DNA of 51,709 nt from contig JAJYYO010000028.1 of the NCBI GenBank assembly GCA_021800795.1, forward strand, positions 1 to 51,709, given 5' to 3'. This document shows, in pieces, positions 25,453 through 34,757 of the stretch. This stretch comes from Pseudomonadota bacterium (GTDB taxonomy: Bacteria; Pseudomonadota; Gammaproteobacteria; Burkholderiales; Gallionellaceae). Below the pieces are notes generated by a model, which saw only the letters and a program-made list of their open reading frames with translations, did not search any database and had not been told where the DNA came from. The first letter of the stretch is position 1; each line of letters starts with the position of its first letter. A program made the position numbers and the translations under genes.

Positions 25453-26775
25453 ATGCATACCCCTTTATCTGATTTTGGGAGGGCCGCGCTGGCTCGCGCC
25501 GGCGGGTTCAGCTTTGCCGTGCTCGGAGCGCTGCTCGCCTTCCCGCTGTCGGCATCCGCCCAAGACATACTGACGCTGACCGATGCGCAACGGCTGGCCG
25601 TCGAGCGCTCGCGGCAGCTGGCCGGACAAGATGCTGCCGTGGCTGCGGATCGAAATCTGGCGGTTTCGGCCGCGCAAAATCCCGACCCCGTATTAAGTAT
25701 CGGTATCGACAACCTGCCGGTCACCGGTGCGGATCAGTTCAGCGTCGGAAACGATTTCATGACCCAGCGCAGTATAGGCGTGACTCAGGAATTCACGCGC
25801 GGGGACAAGAAACGGCTGCGCGGGGAACATTATCAGCGCGAGGCGGACAAGACAATCGCCGAAAAAGCCGAAGCGACGCTGATCATCCGGCGCGACACGG
25901 CTCTTGCCTGGCTGGATCGCTACTACGCCGAAGCGAGTGCCGAATTGATAGGCGAACAGATTCGGCAGGCACAAGGTGAAATTGAAGCGGCGCAAAGCGC
26001 ATATCGTTCGGGTCGCGGCAGTCAGTCCGATGTGCTGGCTGCCCGTGCGGCATTGCTGGGATTGCAGGACCGCGCCAGCGAAATCGCGCGCAAGGTGCGC
26101 ACCGCAAAAATCGCACTGGTGCGTGAACTCGGTGAGCCGGGTGAGCTTCCTCTTGCCCGGCGACCCGCGATCGACCATATCCCGATCGACCCCGGTGCAC
26201 TCGATAAACATATTGCGATGCACCCGGATATTGTCATATTGGCAAAACGGGAAGATCTGGCGGCAACCGACGCACGTTTAGCTCAGGCCAACAGGCAATC
26301 CGACTGGAGCGTCGGATTGTCCTACCTGCTGCGCGGATCGCAGTATTCCAACATGGCCTCGATCGGGGTCTCGGTCCCGTTGCAGTGGGATCAGACAAAT
26401 CGCCAGGATCGCGAGGTGGCGGCCAAACTTGCGCAGGCCGAGCAAATCCGGTTGCAGCGGGAGGAAGCCATGCGTGCCGCGACCGCCGAAGTCGGTTCGA
26501 TGATCGCCGAATGGGAGAGCGCACGCGAACGGCAAACCCGCCTCGAACATGAGCTTGTGCCGCTCGCTGCCGAACGCACTCAGGCGGAATTGTCGGCATA
26601 CCGCAGCGGCAAATCCTCCCTGAACGGTGTGCTCGTCGCCCGCCGCAACGAAGTCGATGCCCGCTTGCAGGCCCTGCAAATGGAGGCGGAAGCCGCGCGC
26701 TTGTGGGCGCAACTCAACTTCCATTTTTTGCGTGATGATGCCGGGCGCACAGCGCCGGAAAAGGATGACCAATGA
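25453..26775 (+). CDS. cusC: Outer-membrane efflux protein, CusC/CzcC type (module 1)
   Basis: A 440-residue TolC-family protein with an N-terminal signal segment (FAVLGALLAFPLSASA, about 20-35). Two long helical coiled-coil regions, such as LTDAQRLAVERSRQL and AAQSAYRSGRGSQSDVLAAR, form the periplasmic channel. It would provide the outer-membrane exit for the RND pump. GGAGG precedes the ATG by 7 bp, and the stop overlaps the cusB start by 4 bp. The three overlapping genes cusC-cusB-cusA form one operon, with the cusF-like gene 96 bp upstream. Confidence 0.88.
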   Translation: MHTPLSDFGRAALARAGGFSFAVLGALLAFPLSASAQDILTLTDAQRLAVERSRQLAGQDAAVAADRNLAVSAAQNPDPVLSIGIDNLPVTGADQFSVGNDFMTQRSIGVTQEFTRGDKKRLRGEHYQREADKTIAEKAEATLIIRRDTALAWLDRYYAEASAELIGEQIRQAQGEIEAAQSAYRSGRGSQSDVLAARAALLGLQDRASEIARKVRTAKIALVRELGEPGELPLARRPAIDHIPIDPGALDKHIAMHPDIVILAKREDLAATDARLAQANRQSDWSVGLSYLLRGSQYSNMASIGVSVPLQWDQTNRQDREVAAKLAQAEQIRLQREEAMRAATAEVGSMIAEWESARERQTRLEHELVPLAAERTQAELSAYRSGKSSLNGVLVARRNEVDARLQALQMEAEAARLWAQLNFHFLRDDAGRTAPEKDDQ

Positions 26776-28295
26776 AAACCAGAGCGCTCGCTTTTTTCCT
26801 TGCCGCGCTGATCGCAATCGGCGCCGCGGGTTACGCCGGTTACCGAGTCGGCCATAGCATGACATCCCCTCCTGTCGCGCTACCGGCTGCCGCCCTGGGC
26901 AGGCCCGCTCATGCGACCGATACGGCGACGGGCAGGACTGTGCTGTACTGGCATGATCCAATGGTGCCCGGCCAGCGCTTCGACAAGCCCGGCAAGTCGC
27001 CTTTCATGGACATGCCGCTGGTGCCGGTCTATGCCGACGAAGGCAGCGATGGCGGGAAGGTTACCATCGATCCGCGCATTCAGCAGAATCTGGGCATTCG
27101 TATCGCCGCAGTCACCAGGGGGAGCCTGGCATCCCGTATCGAAGTGATCGGCAATGTGGCCTACAACGAACGCGAATTGGCGGTGGTGCAGGCGCGCGCC
27201 AACGGCTACGTCGAAAAACTCTATGTCCGTGCGACGCTGGATCCGGTGCGCAAAGGCCAGGCGCTCGCCGAGTTGTATGTGCCGGATTGGGTAGCGGCAC
27301 AGGAGGATTTCCTGACCGCGAGACGCCTGGCTGTTCAGGAAAGCAGCGGACTGGATTTGATCGATGCCGCGCGTCAGCGCATGCGCCTGGCCGGCATGTC
27401 GGACGCGCAGATACGGCTGGTTGAAACCAGCGGCAAGGTTCAGCAGCGGCTGGTTATTGCAGCGCCCGTGAGCGGCGTGGTCGCCGAGCTGGATGCCCGC
27501 GTAGGCATGACGGTCGCGAGCGGCGCGCCGCTGTTCCGCATCAACGGTCTGGATACGGTCTGGGTCTACGCAGAGGTGCCGGAAGATGCCGCTGCTCGGG
27601 TACGCCCGGGAAATACCGTCGAAGTACGCACATCGGCGCTTCCCGGCATGGTGTTCAAGGGGAGGGTCAGCACGGTACTGCCGGACGTCAATCCCGTGAC
27701 GCGCACCGTGAAGGCGCGCATCGAACTGGCCAATCCCGGACAGCGGCTTGTTCCTGGCATGTTCGCCAGCGTGGATTTCTCGCCCGAGGTGCGCCGTGAC
27801 GTGCTGCTGGTGCCAAGCGAAGCGGTGATACAGACCGGCAAACGCAGCGTGGTGATCGTGGCGCAGGCCGATGGCAGGTTTGTCCCGGTGGACATTGAGA
27901 CGGGCGGCGAAAGCCGTGGCCAGACGGAAATCCTGAAGGGTCTGGAGTCGGGGCAGAAAGTCGTCGTTTCCGGGCAGTTCCTGATCGATTCGGAAGCCAG
28001 TCTGAGAGGCGCCTCGTTGCGCATGGGCAATGAGTCCAAGCCAGCCGGCAACGCTGCGGCAACGCATCACGGCAGCGGCAAGGTCGAGGCGATCGACAAG
28101 GACGAAATCACCATCTCGCACGGGCCGATTGCCAGCCTGCAATGGGGCGCCATGACCATGAGCTTCAAGCTGCCCGCAGGCGGCCTGCCTCAAGGCATCA
28201 AGGCAGGCGTCATCGTGGACTTCGAGATACGTCCTGTTCCTGACGGGGAATTCGAGATCGTGTCGATTGCGAAGGCGTCGGGGGGCAAGCCATGA
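26772..28295 (+). CDS. cusB: RND adaptor CusB with N-terminal heavy-metal-binding and C-terminal CusF domains (module 1)
   Basis: A 507-residue periplasmic membrane-fusion protein. An N-terminal signal anchor is followed by a heavy-metal-binding block ([20 protein letters not shown] then MDMPLVPVY, residues 59-87). The barrel/lipoyl and beta-barrel domains then follow ([40 protein letters not shown]). Residues about 430-500 are a second CusF domain, with [20 protein letters not shown] carrying the Trp and Met ligands. The adaptor therefore carries its own chaperone domain besides the free CusF. It overlaps cusC and cusA by 4 bp each. Confidence 0.9.
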   Translation: MKTRALAFFLAALIAIGAAGYAGYRVGHSMTSPPVALPAAALGRPAHATDTATGRTVLYWHDPMVPGQRFDKPGKSPFMDMPLVPVYADEGSDGGKVTIDPRIQQNLGIRIAAVTRGSLASRIEVIGNVAYNERELAVVQARANGYVEKLYVRATLDPVRKGQALAELYVPDWVAAQEDFLTARRLAVQESSGLDLIDAARQRMRLAGMSDAQIRLVETSGKVQQRLVIAAPVSGVVAELDARVGMTVASGAPLFRINGLDTVWVYAEVPEDAAARVRPGNTVEVRTSALPGMVFKGRVSTVLPDVNPVTRTVKARIELANPGQRLVPGMFASVDFSPEVRRDVLLVPSEAVIQTGKRSVVIVAQADGRFVPVDIETGGESRGQTEILKGLESGQKVVVSGQFLIDSEASLRGASLRMGNESKPAGNAAATHHGSGKVEAIDKDEITISHGPIASLQWGAMTMSFKLPAGGLPQGIKAGVIVDFEIRPVPDGEFEIVSIAKASGGKP

Positions 28296-31200
28296 TCGCC
28301 CGTATCATTCGCTGGTCGATCGGCAATCGTTTTCTGGTACTGCTGGCGACGCTGATGCTGGCCGCATGGGGCGTCTGGTCGCTAAGCAGAATACCGCTCG
28401 ACGCCCTGCCCGATCTGTCCGATGTGCAGGTCATCATCCGCACCAGCTGGCCCGGGCAGGCGCCGCAGATCGTCGAGAACCAGGTGACCTACCCGCTGAC
28501 GACCACCATGTTGTCGGTGCCGGGCGCCAAAACGGTGCGCGGCTATTCCTTCTTCGGCGACTCATTCGTCTATGTGCTGTTCGAGGACGGCACCGATCCG
28601 TATTGGGCGCGCTCGCGCGTGCTCGAATATCTGAACCAGGTGCAGTCGCGCCTGCCGCCGCAGGCCAGGTCCTCGCTCGGACCGGATGCGACCGGCGTGG
28701 GCTGGATATACGAATATGCGCTGGTCGATCACAGCGGCAAGCTCGACTTGTCGCAACTGCGCGCCCTGCAGGACTGGTTTTTGAAGTATGAGCTGAAGAC
28801 CGTGCCCAATGTGTCGGAAGTGGCCAGCATCGGCGGCATGGTGCGCCAGTATCAGGTCGTGCTCGACCCCGGGCGTCTGCGCGCCTACAACATTCCCCAG
28901 AGCCGGGTGATAGATGCCATCGGCAAGGCCAATCAGGAGGCGGGAGGTTCGGTGCTGGAACTGGGCGAGGCCGAGTACATGGTGCGCGCCTCGGGCTATC
29001 TGCGAACGCTGGATGATTTTCGCAGGATACCGCTGACGACTACGGCCGCCGGCATATCGGTGCGGCTGGGCGATGTGGCGCACATCCAGATCGGCCCTGA
29101 GATGCGGCGCGGCGTAGCGGAATTGAACGGCGAGGGCGAAGTGGCGGGCGGCGTGATCGTGATGCGCTCCGGCAAAAACGCGCTGGAGACGATAGAGGCG
29201 GTCAAGGCCAAACTGGCGGCGCTCAAGGCGAGTCTGCCCCCCGGGGTTGAAATTGTGACCACCTATGACCGTTCCGCGCTGATCGATCGCGCGGTCGAGA
29301 ATCTGACCCACAAATTGATCGAAGAATTCCTCGTCGTCGCTCTCGTATGCGGCGTCTTTCTGTTTCATCTGCGTTCCGCGCTGGTTGCCATCGTGTCGTT
29401 GCCGCTGGGCATACTTGCGGCCTTCATCGTGATGCGCTATCAGGGGGTGAACGCGAACATCATGTCGCTGGGCGGCATCGCAATTGCGATCGGCGCAATG
29501 GTCGATGCGGCGGTGGTGATGATAGAGAACGCGCACAAGCACATCGAGAGTTGGAAGCATCAGCACCCCGGACAGATTCTCTCCGGCAGCGCACAATGGG
29601 AGGTGATTGCGGATGCCGCCGCCGAAGTCGGTCCCGCGCTGTTCTTCTCGCTGCTGATCATCACGCTGTCCTTCATTCCGGTGTTTACGCTCGAAGCCCA
29701 GGAAGGACGGCTGTTCTCGCCGCTGGCCTTCACCAAAACCTATGCGATGGCCGCCGCCGCCGGGCTTTCGGTCACGCTGATCCCGGTGCTGATGGGCTAT
29801 CTGATCCGGGGCAAAATTCCCGACGAGCAGAAGAACCCGATCAACCGTTTCCTGATCCGGCTGTATCGCCCCTTGCTGGACGGCGTGTTGCGCCGGCCCG
29901 GGACGATCATACTGCTGGCGGCTGTGCTGGCAGTCGCGACACTGTGGCCCGTCTCTCGTCTGGGCGGCGAGTTCATGCCGCCGCTGGACGAGGGTGATCT
30001 GCTTTACATGCCGACCGCGCTGCCGGGCATCAGCGCGGGCAAGGTCGCAGAGCTGTTGCAGCAGACCGATCGTCTGATCAAGACGGTGCCGGAAGTGGCA
30101 AGCGTATTCGGCAAGGCGGGTCGCGCCGAGACTGCGACCGACCCGGCGCCGATGGAAATGTTCGAGACCACCATCCGCCTGAAACCGCGCGCGCAATGGC
30201 GACCCGGCATGACACCGGAAAAGCTGATCGCAGAGCTGGACCGCACCGTGAAAGTGCCGGGCTTGACCAATATCTGGGTGCCGCCGATCCGCAACCGCAT
30301 CGACATGCTGGCCACCGGCATCAAAAGTCCGGTGGGCATCAAGGTGGCAGGCACGGACCTCGCCGAGATTGATATTTTAACAGAAGAGATCGAGCGCGCG
30401 GTCAAACCGGTTCCCGGTGTTTCCTCAGCCTTTGCTGAACGCTTGACCGGCGGGCGGTATATCAACGTGGACATCGACCGCGATGCCGCCGCGCGCTACG
30501 GGATGAACATCGCCGATGTGCAAAGCATCGTGTCGTCGGCGGTCGGCGGCGAGAACATCGGCGAAACCGTCGAAGGTTTACAGCGCTTCCCGATCAACCT
30601 GCGCTATCCGCGGGAAATCCGCGATTCGCTGGAAAATCTGCGCAATCTGCCGGTGCTCACCGAGCGTGGCGCGCAGATCAGTCTGGGGGATGTGGCGGCA
30701 ATTCACATTGCCGACGGCCCGCCGATGCTGAAAACCGAGAATGCGCGCCTGTCCGGCTGGGTGTATGTGGATATTCATGGCCGCGACTTGAGTTCAACGG
30801 TGCATGACATGCAGGCAGTAGTGGCCAAACAGGTGAAGTTGCCGCCGGGCTATTCGATAGCCTGGTCGGGACAGTTCGAGTTTATGGAACGCGCCAAGGC
30901 AAAGCTTGCGATCGTCGTCCCGGCGACGCTGATGATCATCTTCGTGCTGCTGTATCTCACCTTCGGCAGTTTCGGCGAAGCGCTGCTGATCATGGCGACA
31001 CTGCCGTTCGCACTGGCAGGCGGCGTCTGGTTCATGTGGCTGCTGGGCTATAACCTGTCGGTGGCGAGCGGGGTGGGTTTCATTGCGCTGGCGGGCGTGT
31101 CGGCGGAGTTCGGCGTGATCATGCTGCTCTATCTCAAGAATGCCTGGAACGAGCAGATTCGCGAAGGTAAAACCGGACTGGCGGATCTGCTGGATGCGAT

Positions 31201-31459
31201 ACGCGAGGGTGCGGTGATGCGCGTGCGTCCCAAGGCGATGACCGTTGCCGTAATCATCGCCGGATTGATGCCGATCATGCGGGGCAGCGGAACGGGGTCG
31301 GAAATCATGCAGCGCATCGCCGCCCCGATGGTGGGCGGCATGATCACGGCACCGCTGCTGTCGATGTTCGTCATCCCCGCTGCCTACCTGCTGATGCGTC
31401 GTCCGCGCAAGCCGGTGAGCGTGGGCCACACCACCGAGCCTGGCTCCATCGAAAGGTGA
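28292..31459 (+). CDS. cusA: Cu(I)/Ag(I) RND efflux pump CusA (module 1)
   Basis: A 1055-residue inner-membrane RND proton/metal antiporter. The three Met of the Cu(I) pathway in E. coli CusA have counterparts in [23 protein letters not shown] and [11 protein letters not shown]. The fourth-helix region reads [23 protein letters not shown], which is the monovalent-metal (CusA/SilA) type. Twelve helices and two large periplasmic loops are evident, and length matches the family. It starts on ATG overlapping cusB by 4 bp. A second complete copy follows at 34758. Confidence 0.95.
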   Translation: MIARIIRWSIGNRFLVLLATLMLAAWGVWSLSRIPLDALPDLSDVQVIIRTSWPGQAPQIVENQVTYPLTTTMLSVPGAKTVRGYSFFGDSFVYVLFEDGTDPYWARSRVLEYLNQVQSRLPPQARSSLGPDATGVGWIYEYALVDHSGKLDLSQLRALQDWFLKYELKTVPNVSEVASIGGMVRQYQVVLDPGRLRAYNIPQSRVIDAIGKANQEAGGSVLELGEAEYMVRASGYLRTLDDFRRIPLTTTAAGISVRLGDVAHIQIGPEMRRGVAELNGEGEVAGGVIVMRSGKNALETIEAVKAKLAALKASLPPGVEIVTTYDRSALIDRAVENLTHKLIEEFLVVALVCGVFLFHLRSALVAIVSLPLGILAAFIVMRYQGVNANIMSLGGIAIAIGAMVDAAVVMIENAHKHIESWKHQHPGQILSGSAQWEVIADAAAEVGPALFFSLLIITLSFIPVFTLEAQEGRLFSPLAFTKTYAMAAAAGLSVTLIPVLMGYLIRGKIPDEQKNPINRFLIRLYRPLLDGVLRRPGTIILLAAVLAVATLWPVSRLGGEFMPPLDEGDLLYMPTALPGISAGKVAELLQQTDRLIKTVPEVASVFGKAGRAETATDPAPMEMFETTIRLKPRAQWRPGMTPEKLIAELDRTVKVPGLTNIWVPPIRNRIDMLATGIKSPVGIKVAGTDLAEIDILTEEIERAVKPVPGVSSAFAERLTGGRYINVDIDRDAAARYGMNIADVQSIVSSAVGGENIGETVEGLQRFPINLRYPREIRDSLENLRNLPVLTERGAQISLGDVAAIHIADGPPMLKTENARLSGWVYVDIHGRDLSSTVHDMQAVVAKQVKLPPGYSIAWSGQFEFMERAKAKLAIVVPATLMIIFVLLYLTFGSFGEALLIMATLPFALAGGVWFMWLLGYNLSVASGVGFIALAGVSAEFGVIMLLYLKNAWNEQIREGKTGLADLLDAIREGAVMRVRPKAMTVAVIIAGLMPIMRGSGTGSEIMQRIAAPMVGGMITAPLLSMFVIPAAYLLMRRPRKPVSVGHTTEPGSIER

Positions 31460-31600
31460 ACTATCCTCGGTACGCGTATATCTGGCAAACTTTATGCGCA
31501 TGATGACGAGGCTTTCAAAGCTGGGCAGTTTTACACTGCGCGCGAGCCGTATGAGCAGTTCCAGATTAGACGATCAATTGATCATGCGACAATGAAATAA
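31460..31600 (+). other. Open, protein-like tail immediately after cusA (module 1)
   Basis: In the same frame as cusA and right after its stop, 46 codons are open without a start codon. They read TILGTRISGKLYAHDDEAFK, then a segment rich in aromatic and charged residues, ending at TAA (31598-31600). It looks like the end of some other protein rather than random spacer, perhaps a remnant. I cannot identify it. The rest up to 31679 shows nothing. Confidence 0.25.
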
Positions 31601-31679
31601 GCAGATCGATAACAATTGCCTGAGCAGGTAATGTGACCTGACGGTTGACAGTCGGGATTAATTTTGCCATGCTGCGCAC

Positions 31680-32024
31680 ATGTCTCATTCTGCCCGAAAA
31701 TTTATCGCCGTACTTTTAGCCATATGGTTGCCGCTGTTTGGCGCTAGTGCGCTGGCGACCACAATTTCCATGCAGCATGGCTCTTGCCACGAAGCCGACA
31801 TGGAAGCAATGCAGATAGCGGGTGATTATCATCACACCGATCAGGATAAACAGCCCTGCGAAAATTGCGGCATCTGTCAACTGGCATGCTGCTGCTATCT
31901 GGGTGTTCAGGAAATTCGTGCGCAGGATATGCTGCAAGCGGCTGTATCAATCACGCCTTATCTGTTCTCGTTTCACTCCCTCACCTCAACTCCTCTCGTT
32001 CCTCCACCGCTCGCCTGCGCCTGA
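31680..32024 (+). CDS. Small exported Cys/His-rich protein (DUF2946-like), possible copper binder
   Basis: A 114-residue protein with a signal peptide (FIAVLLAIWLPLFGASALA, about 8-26). The mature part has HGSCHEADMEAM, HHTDQDKQPCENCGICQLAC and CCC, a dense set of His and Cys that suggests metal binding. Similar small proteins, often called DUF2946 or CopL-like, stand upstream of copper-resistance operons. It lies about 100 bp before the second cusC and probably belongs to that transcript. Confidence 0.6.
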   Translation: MSHSARKFIAVLLAIWLPLFGASALATTISMQHGSCHEADMEAMQIAGDYHHTDQDKQPCENCGICQLACCCYLGVQEIRAQDMLQAAVSITPYLFSFHSLTSTPLVPPPLACA

Positions 32025-32126
32025 CGCAGGACGAGTCCGTCTGTCAGTTTCGTAACTGTTAGCACTCTTCCTGCCATTTGGCAGCCGTAGCGGCTGTCCG
32101 ATTTAATCCGCACGAGGATTTTCAAC

Positions 32127-33362
32127 ATGAAACTATCAACGATTTACCCTCTGCTATTCGGCATGTGGCTGATTCCGGCTGCAGCTGCTCCGCTCGGCAG
32201 CGACGTCGCCAGCCTGCTGGATTATGCGCGCGGACACAATCCAGAGTTTGCGGCGATGCGCTATGAGGCCGATGCTGCGGCACAACGCGTGCAGCCTGCG
32301 GCAGCCTTGCCGGATCCGGTGTTACGCGCCGATGTGATGAACATCGCCAGTTTGCAGGCCACGCAGGTGGGCAGTACGCGTTATCTGCTGATGCAAAGTG
32401 TGCCGTGGTTCGGAAAGCGTGACTTGAGGCGCGGGGCAGCCGAGGCCGGCGCAGATCAGGCTCAGGGGCGTGCCGCTGCAACCTGGGCGGAATTATCGGC
32501 ACAAATCAAGTCGGCTTACGCGCAGTATTACTACGTTGCGGGCAACCAGAAAATTACCCGCGACCTGCTTGATCTGGTGGTGCAGATGGAAAAAGTTGCG
32601 CAGGTACGTTATGCCAACGGGCTGGCTGCACAGCAGGACGCAGTGCGCGCGCAAGTTGAACAAACGATTATGAAAACCGAACTGGTCGCGCTGGATAATA
32701 CCAGGCGACAAATTGAGGCTCGGCTGAATGCCCTGTTGTCGCGTCCGGTGACCATGCCGCTTGCCGCTCCGCAAAACTTGCGCAGCATTCCCGCAACGGT
32801 CAGTCTGGAAAACTATACGGTGCTGGAAAACCGCATCCGTGAACACAACCCGGATCTGTTTGTGGACGAGGCGGGTATCCGCGCAAGCGAGAAAAATCGC
32901 GATCTTGTTTACAAAAACCGTTATCCGGATTTTACGTTCGGTATTTCCCCGACCCAGCTCGCCAATGGTGTTCGCGAGTGGGGCGTGATGACCGAACTCA
33001 ATATTCCGTTGCAACAAGAGACACGTCGCTCACAGGAACGCGAATCCGAGGCCATGTTGGCGGCAGCCAAAGCGCGCAAGGAGGCAACCGCCAACCGTAT
33101 CTTGTCCGCGCTAACCGAAAACTTGTCCGGCATTGACGCAGCGCAACGCACCGAGTCGCTGAGTTATGGCGGTCTGTTGCCACAAGCGAAAGTCACCTTT
33201 GAATCCGCATTAAGCGGCTATCAGACAGGCCGTGTGGATTTCGCGACTTTGCTGGATTCGGCACGACAAATCCTGAATGCCAGGCTGGAAGTGCTTAAAG
33301 CACAGACGGACGCGCAGATGCGCCTGGCTGAAATCGAACGACTGCTGGGAGAAGAATTATGA
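32127..33362 (+). CDS. cusC: Outer-membrane efflux protein, CusC type (module 2)
   Basis: A 411-residue TolC-family protein with a signal peptide (LLFGMWLIPAAAA). DYARGHNPEFAAMRYEADAA starts the first repeat, and QSVPWFGKRDLRRGAAEAGA is the typical second block. It supplies the outer-membrane channel for the second Cus pump. It overlaps cusB by 4 bp. It is diverged from the module 1 homologue, so the two modules did not arise by recent duplication. Confidence 0.87.
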   Translation: MKLSTIYPLLFGMWLIPAAAAPLGSDVASLLDYARGHNPEFAAMRYEADAAAQRVQPAAALPDPVLRADVMNIASLQATQVGSTRYLLMQSVPWFGKRDLRRGAAEAGADQAQGRAAATWAELSAQIKSAYAQYYYVAGNQKITRDLLDLVVQMEKVAQVRYANGLAAQQDAVRAQVEQTIMKTELVALDNTRRQIEARLNALLSRPVTMPLAAPQNLRSIPATVSLENYTVLENRIREHNPDLFVDEAGIRASEKNRDLVYKNRYPDFTFGISPTQLANGVREWGVMTELNIPLQQETRRSQERESEAMLAAAKARKEATANRILSALTENLSGIDAAQRTESLSYGGLLPQAKVTFESALSGYQTGRVDFATLLDSARQILNARLEVLKAQTDAQMRLAEIERLLGEEL

Positions 33363-34756
33363 AAAAAATAAACGTGATGGTGGTCGGTGTACTGGTCGGT
33401 GTAGTGCTGACTACGGGGGGCGGCTATTGGTGGGGAAACCGGAAGGCGGGTGATAGAGGACAAAAACCAACAATTGCCGTAGCAAATGAATCCGCCCGAA
33501 AAATTCTTTATTACCGCAATGCCATGGGTTTGCCGGATACCTCGCCGGTTCCCAAGAAAGACGCTACGGGGATGGATTACGTGCCGGTGTATGACGAAGA
33601 GGTGGCATCCAGCGCGAACAATTCGATCAGCATCAGTGTCGAGAAGGTGCAGAAATTGGGAGTTAAAACCGAGCGGGCCGCGATGCGCGTGCTTGATAAA
33701 ACCGTGCGTGCTGCGGGCAGGGTGGAAGCCGACGAGCGACATATCTACAGCATTGCGCCCAAGTTCGAGGGATGGATAGATAAACTGTACGTCAATACCA
33801 CCGGAGAATCTGTGAGCAAGGGGCAGGCGCTGTTCGATGTGTATAGCCCGGAATTGATTTCCGCACAGCGTGAATATGCGATTGCTGCGCAAGGTGTTGC
33901 TTCATTAAAAGATGCGGATAACAAGCGAAGCATGCAGCAGCTTGCCGAGTCCAGCCTGCTGCGCCTGAAGAACTGGGATATTTCCGGGCAGCAGGTGCAG
34001 GAGCTTGCCAGGTCTGAAGCAAGCAGACGTAACTTGACCTTCCATGCGCCGGTGAACGGCATTGTGCTGGAGAAGAAAGCCGTGCAGGGAATGCGCTTCA
34101 TGCCCGGTGAAACGTTATATCAGATTGCCGACCTTTCTTCGGTGTGGGTGCTGGCGGACGTCTTTGAACAGGACATCGGTCTGGTGCAAGTTAGCAGCAA
34201 AGCGCAAGTCAAACTGGATGCTTACCCGGATAAACGTTTCGAGGGTGTGGTGAGTTTTGTCTATCCAACGCTGAATGCTGCCACGCGCACCGTGCCGGTG
34301 CGGCTGGAGATCGCCAATCCCAAGGGTCTGCTCAAGCCTGCCATGTTTGCGCAGGTGGAAATTCCCGCAGTTGGCAAGGGTGAAGTATTGACCGTGCCCA
34401 CTTCCGCCGTGATTGACAGCGGCACACGTCAGATTGTACTGGTACAACTGGCGGAGGGGCGTTTCGAGCCACGCACCGTCAGGCTGGGCAACCGCAGCGA
34501 GGATTATGTGGAAGTGCTGAATGGGGTTGCCAAAGGAGAACAGGTGGTGGTGGCGGCCAACTTCCTGATCGATGCGGAGAGCAATCTCAAGGCAGCGCTC
34601 GGCGGAATGAGCCATGCTCACGGCGGCAGCACCACGCAAGAAAAAGCGCAAGACAACTCTCCGCCAGCCGCAGAACATGCGGGACATGGTGCACTGGGCT
34701 CGACAGAACAAGCCAAACCGGCTGCGTCTTCTCAAAGCCGGCACGAGGGACACTGA
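33359..34756 (+). CDS. cusB: RND adaptor CusB with His-rich tail (module 2)
   Basis: A 465-residue membrane-fusion protein with an N-terminal membrane anchor (VMVVGVLVGVVLTTGGGYWWG). A heavy-metal-binding block follows (YYRNAMGLPDTSPVPKKDAT, then GMDYVPVYDEE, residues about 50-82). The lipoyl/barrel region includes FEGWIDKLYVN and FHAPVNGIVLEKKAVQGM. Unlike module 1 it has no CusF domain; instead the last ~45 residues are His-rich (MSHAHGG, AEHAGHGA, SRHEGH) and may bind metal. cusA follows after 1 bp. Confidence 0.9.
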   Translation: MKKINVMVVGVLVGVVLTTGGGYWWGNRKAGDRGQKPTIAVANESARKILYYRNAMGLPDTSPVPKKDATGMDYVPVYDEEVASSANNSISISVEKVQKLGVKTERAAMRVLDKTVRAAGRVEADERHIYSIAPKFEGWIDKLYVNTTGESVSKGQALFDVYSPELISAQREYAIAAQGVASLKDADNKRSMQQLAESSLLRLKNWDISGQQVQELARSEASRRNLTFHAPVNGIVLEKKAVQGMRFMPGETLYQIADLSSVWVLADVFEQDIGLVQVSSKAQVKLDAYPDKRFEGVVSFVYPTLNAATRTVPVRLEIANPKGLLKPAMFAQVEIPAVGKGEVLTVPTSAVIDSGTRQIVLVQLAEGRFEPRTVRLGNRSEDYVEVLNGVAKGEQVVVAANFLIDAESNLKAALGGMSHAHGGSTTQEKAQDNSPPAAEHAGHGALGSTEQAKPAASSQSRHEGH

Positions 34757-34757
34757 C

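Noticed and set aside
26880..28193. Long open frame (437 codons) antisense to cusB module 1
   Set aside because: Shadow of the adaptor gene; the product lacks any recognisable motif.
28562..30196. Long open frame (544 codons) antisense to cusA module 1
   Set aside because: Shadow of the pump gene; no domain, no ribosome-binding site, low-complexity His/Arg/Gln composition.
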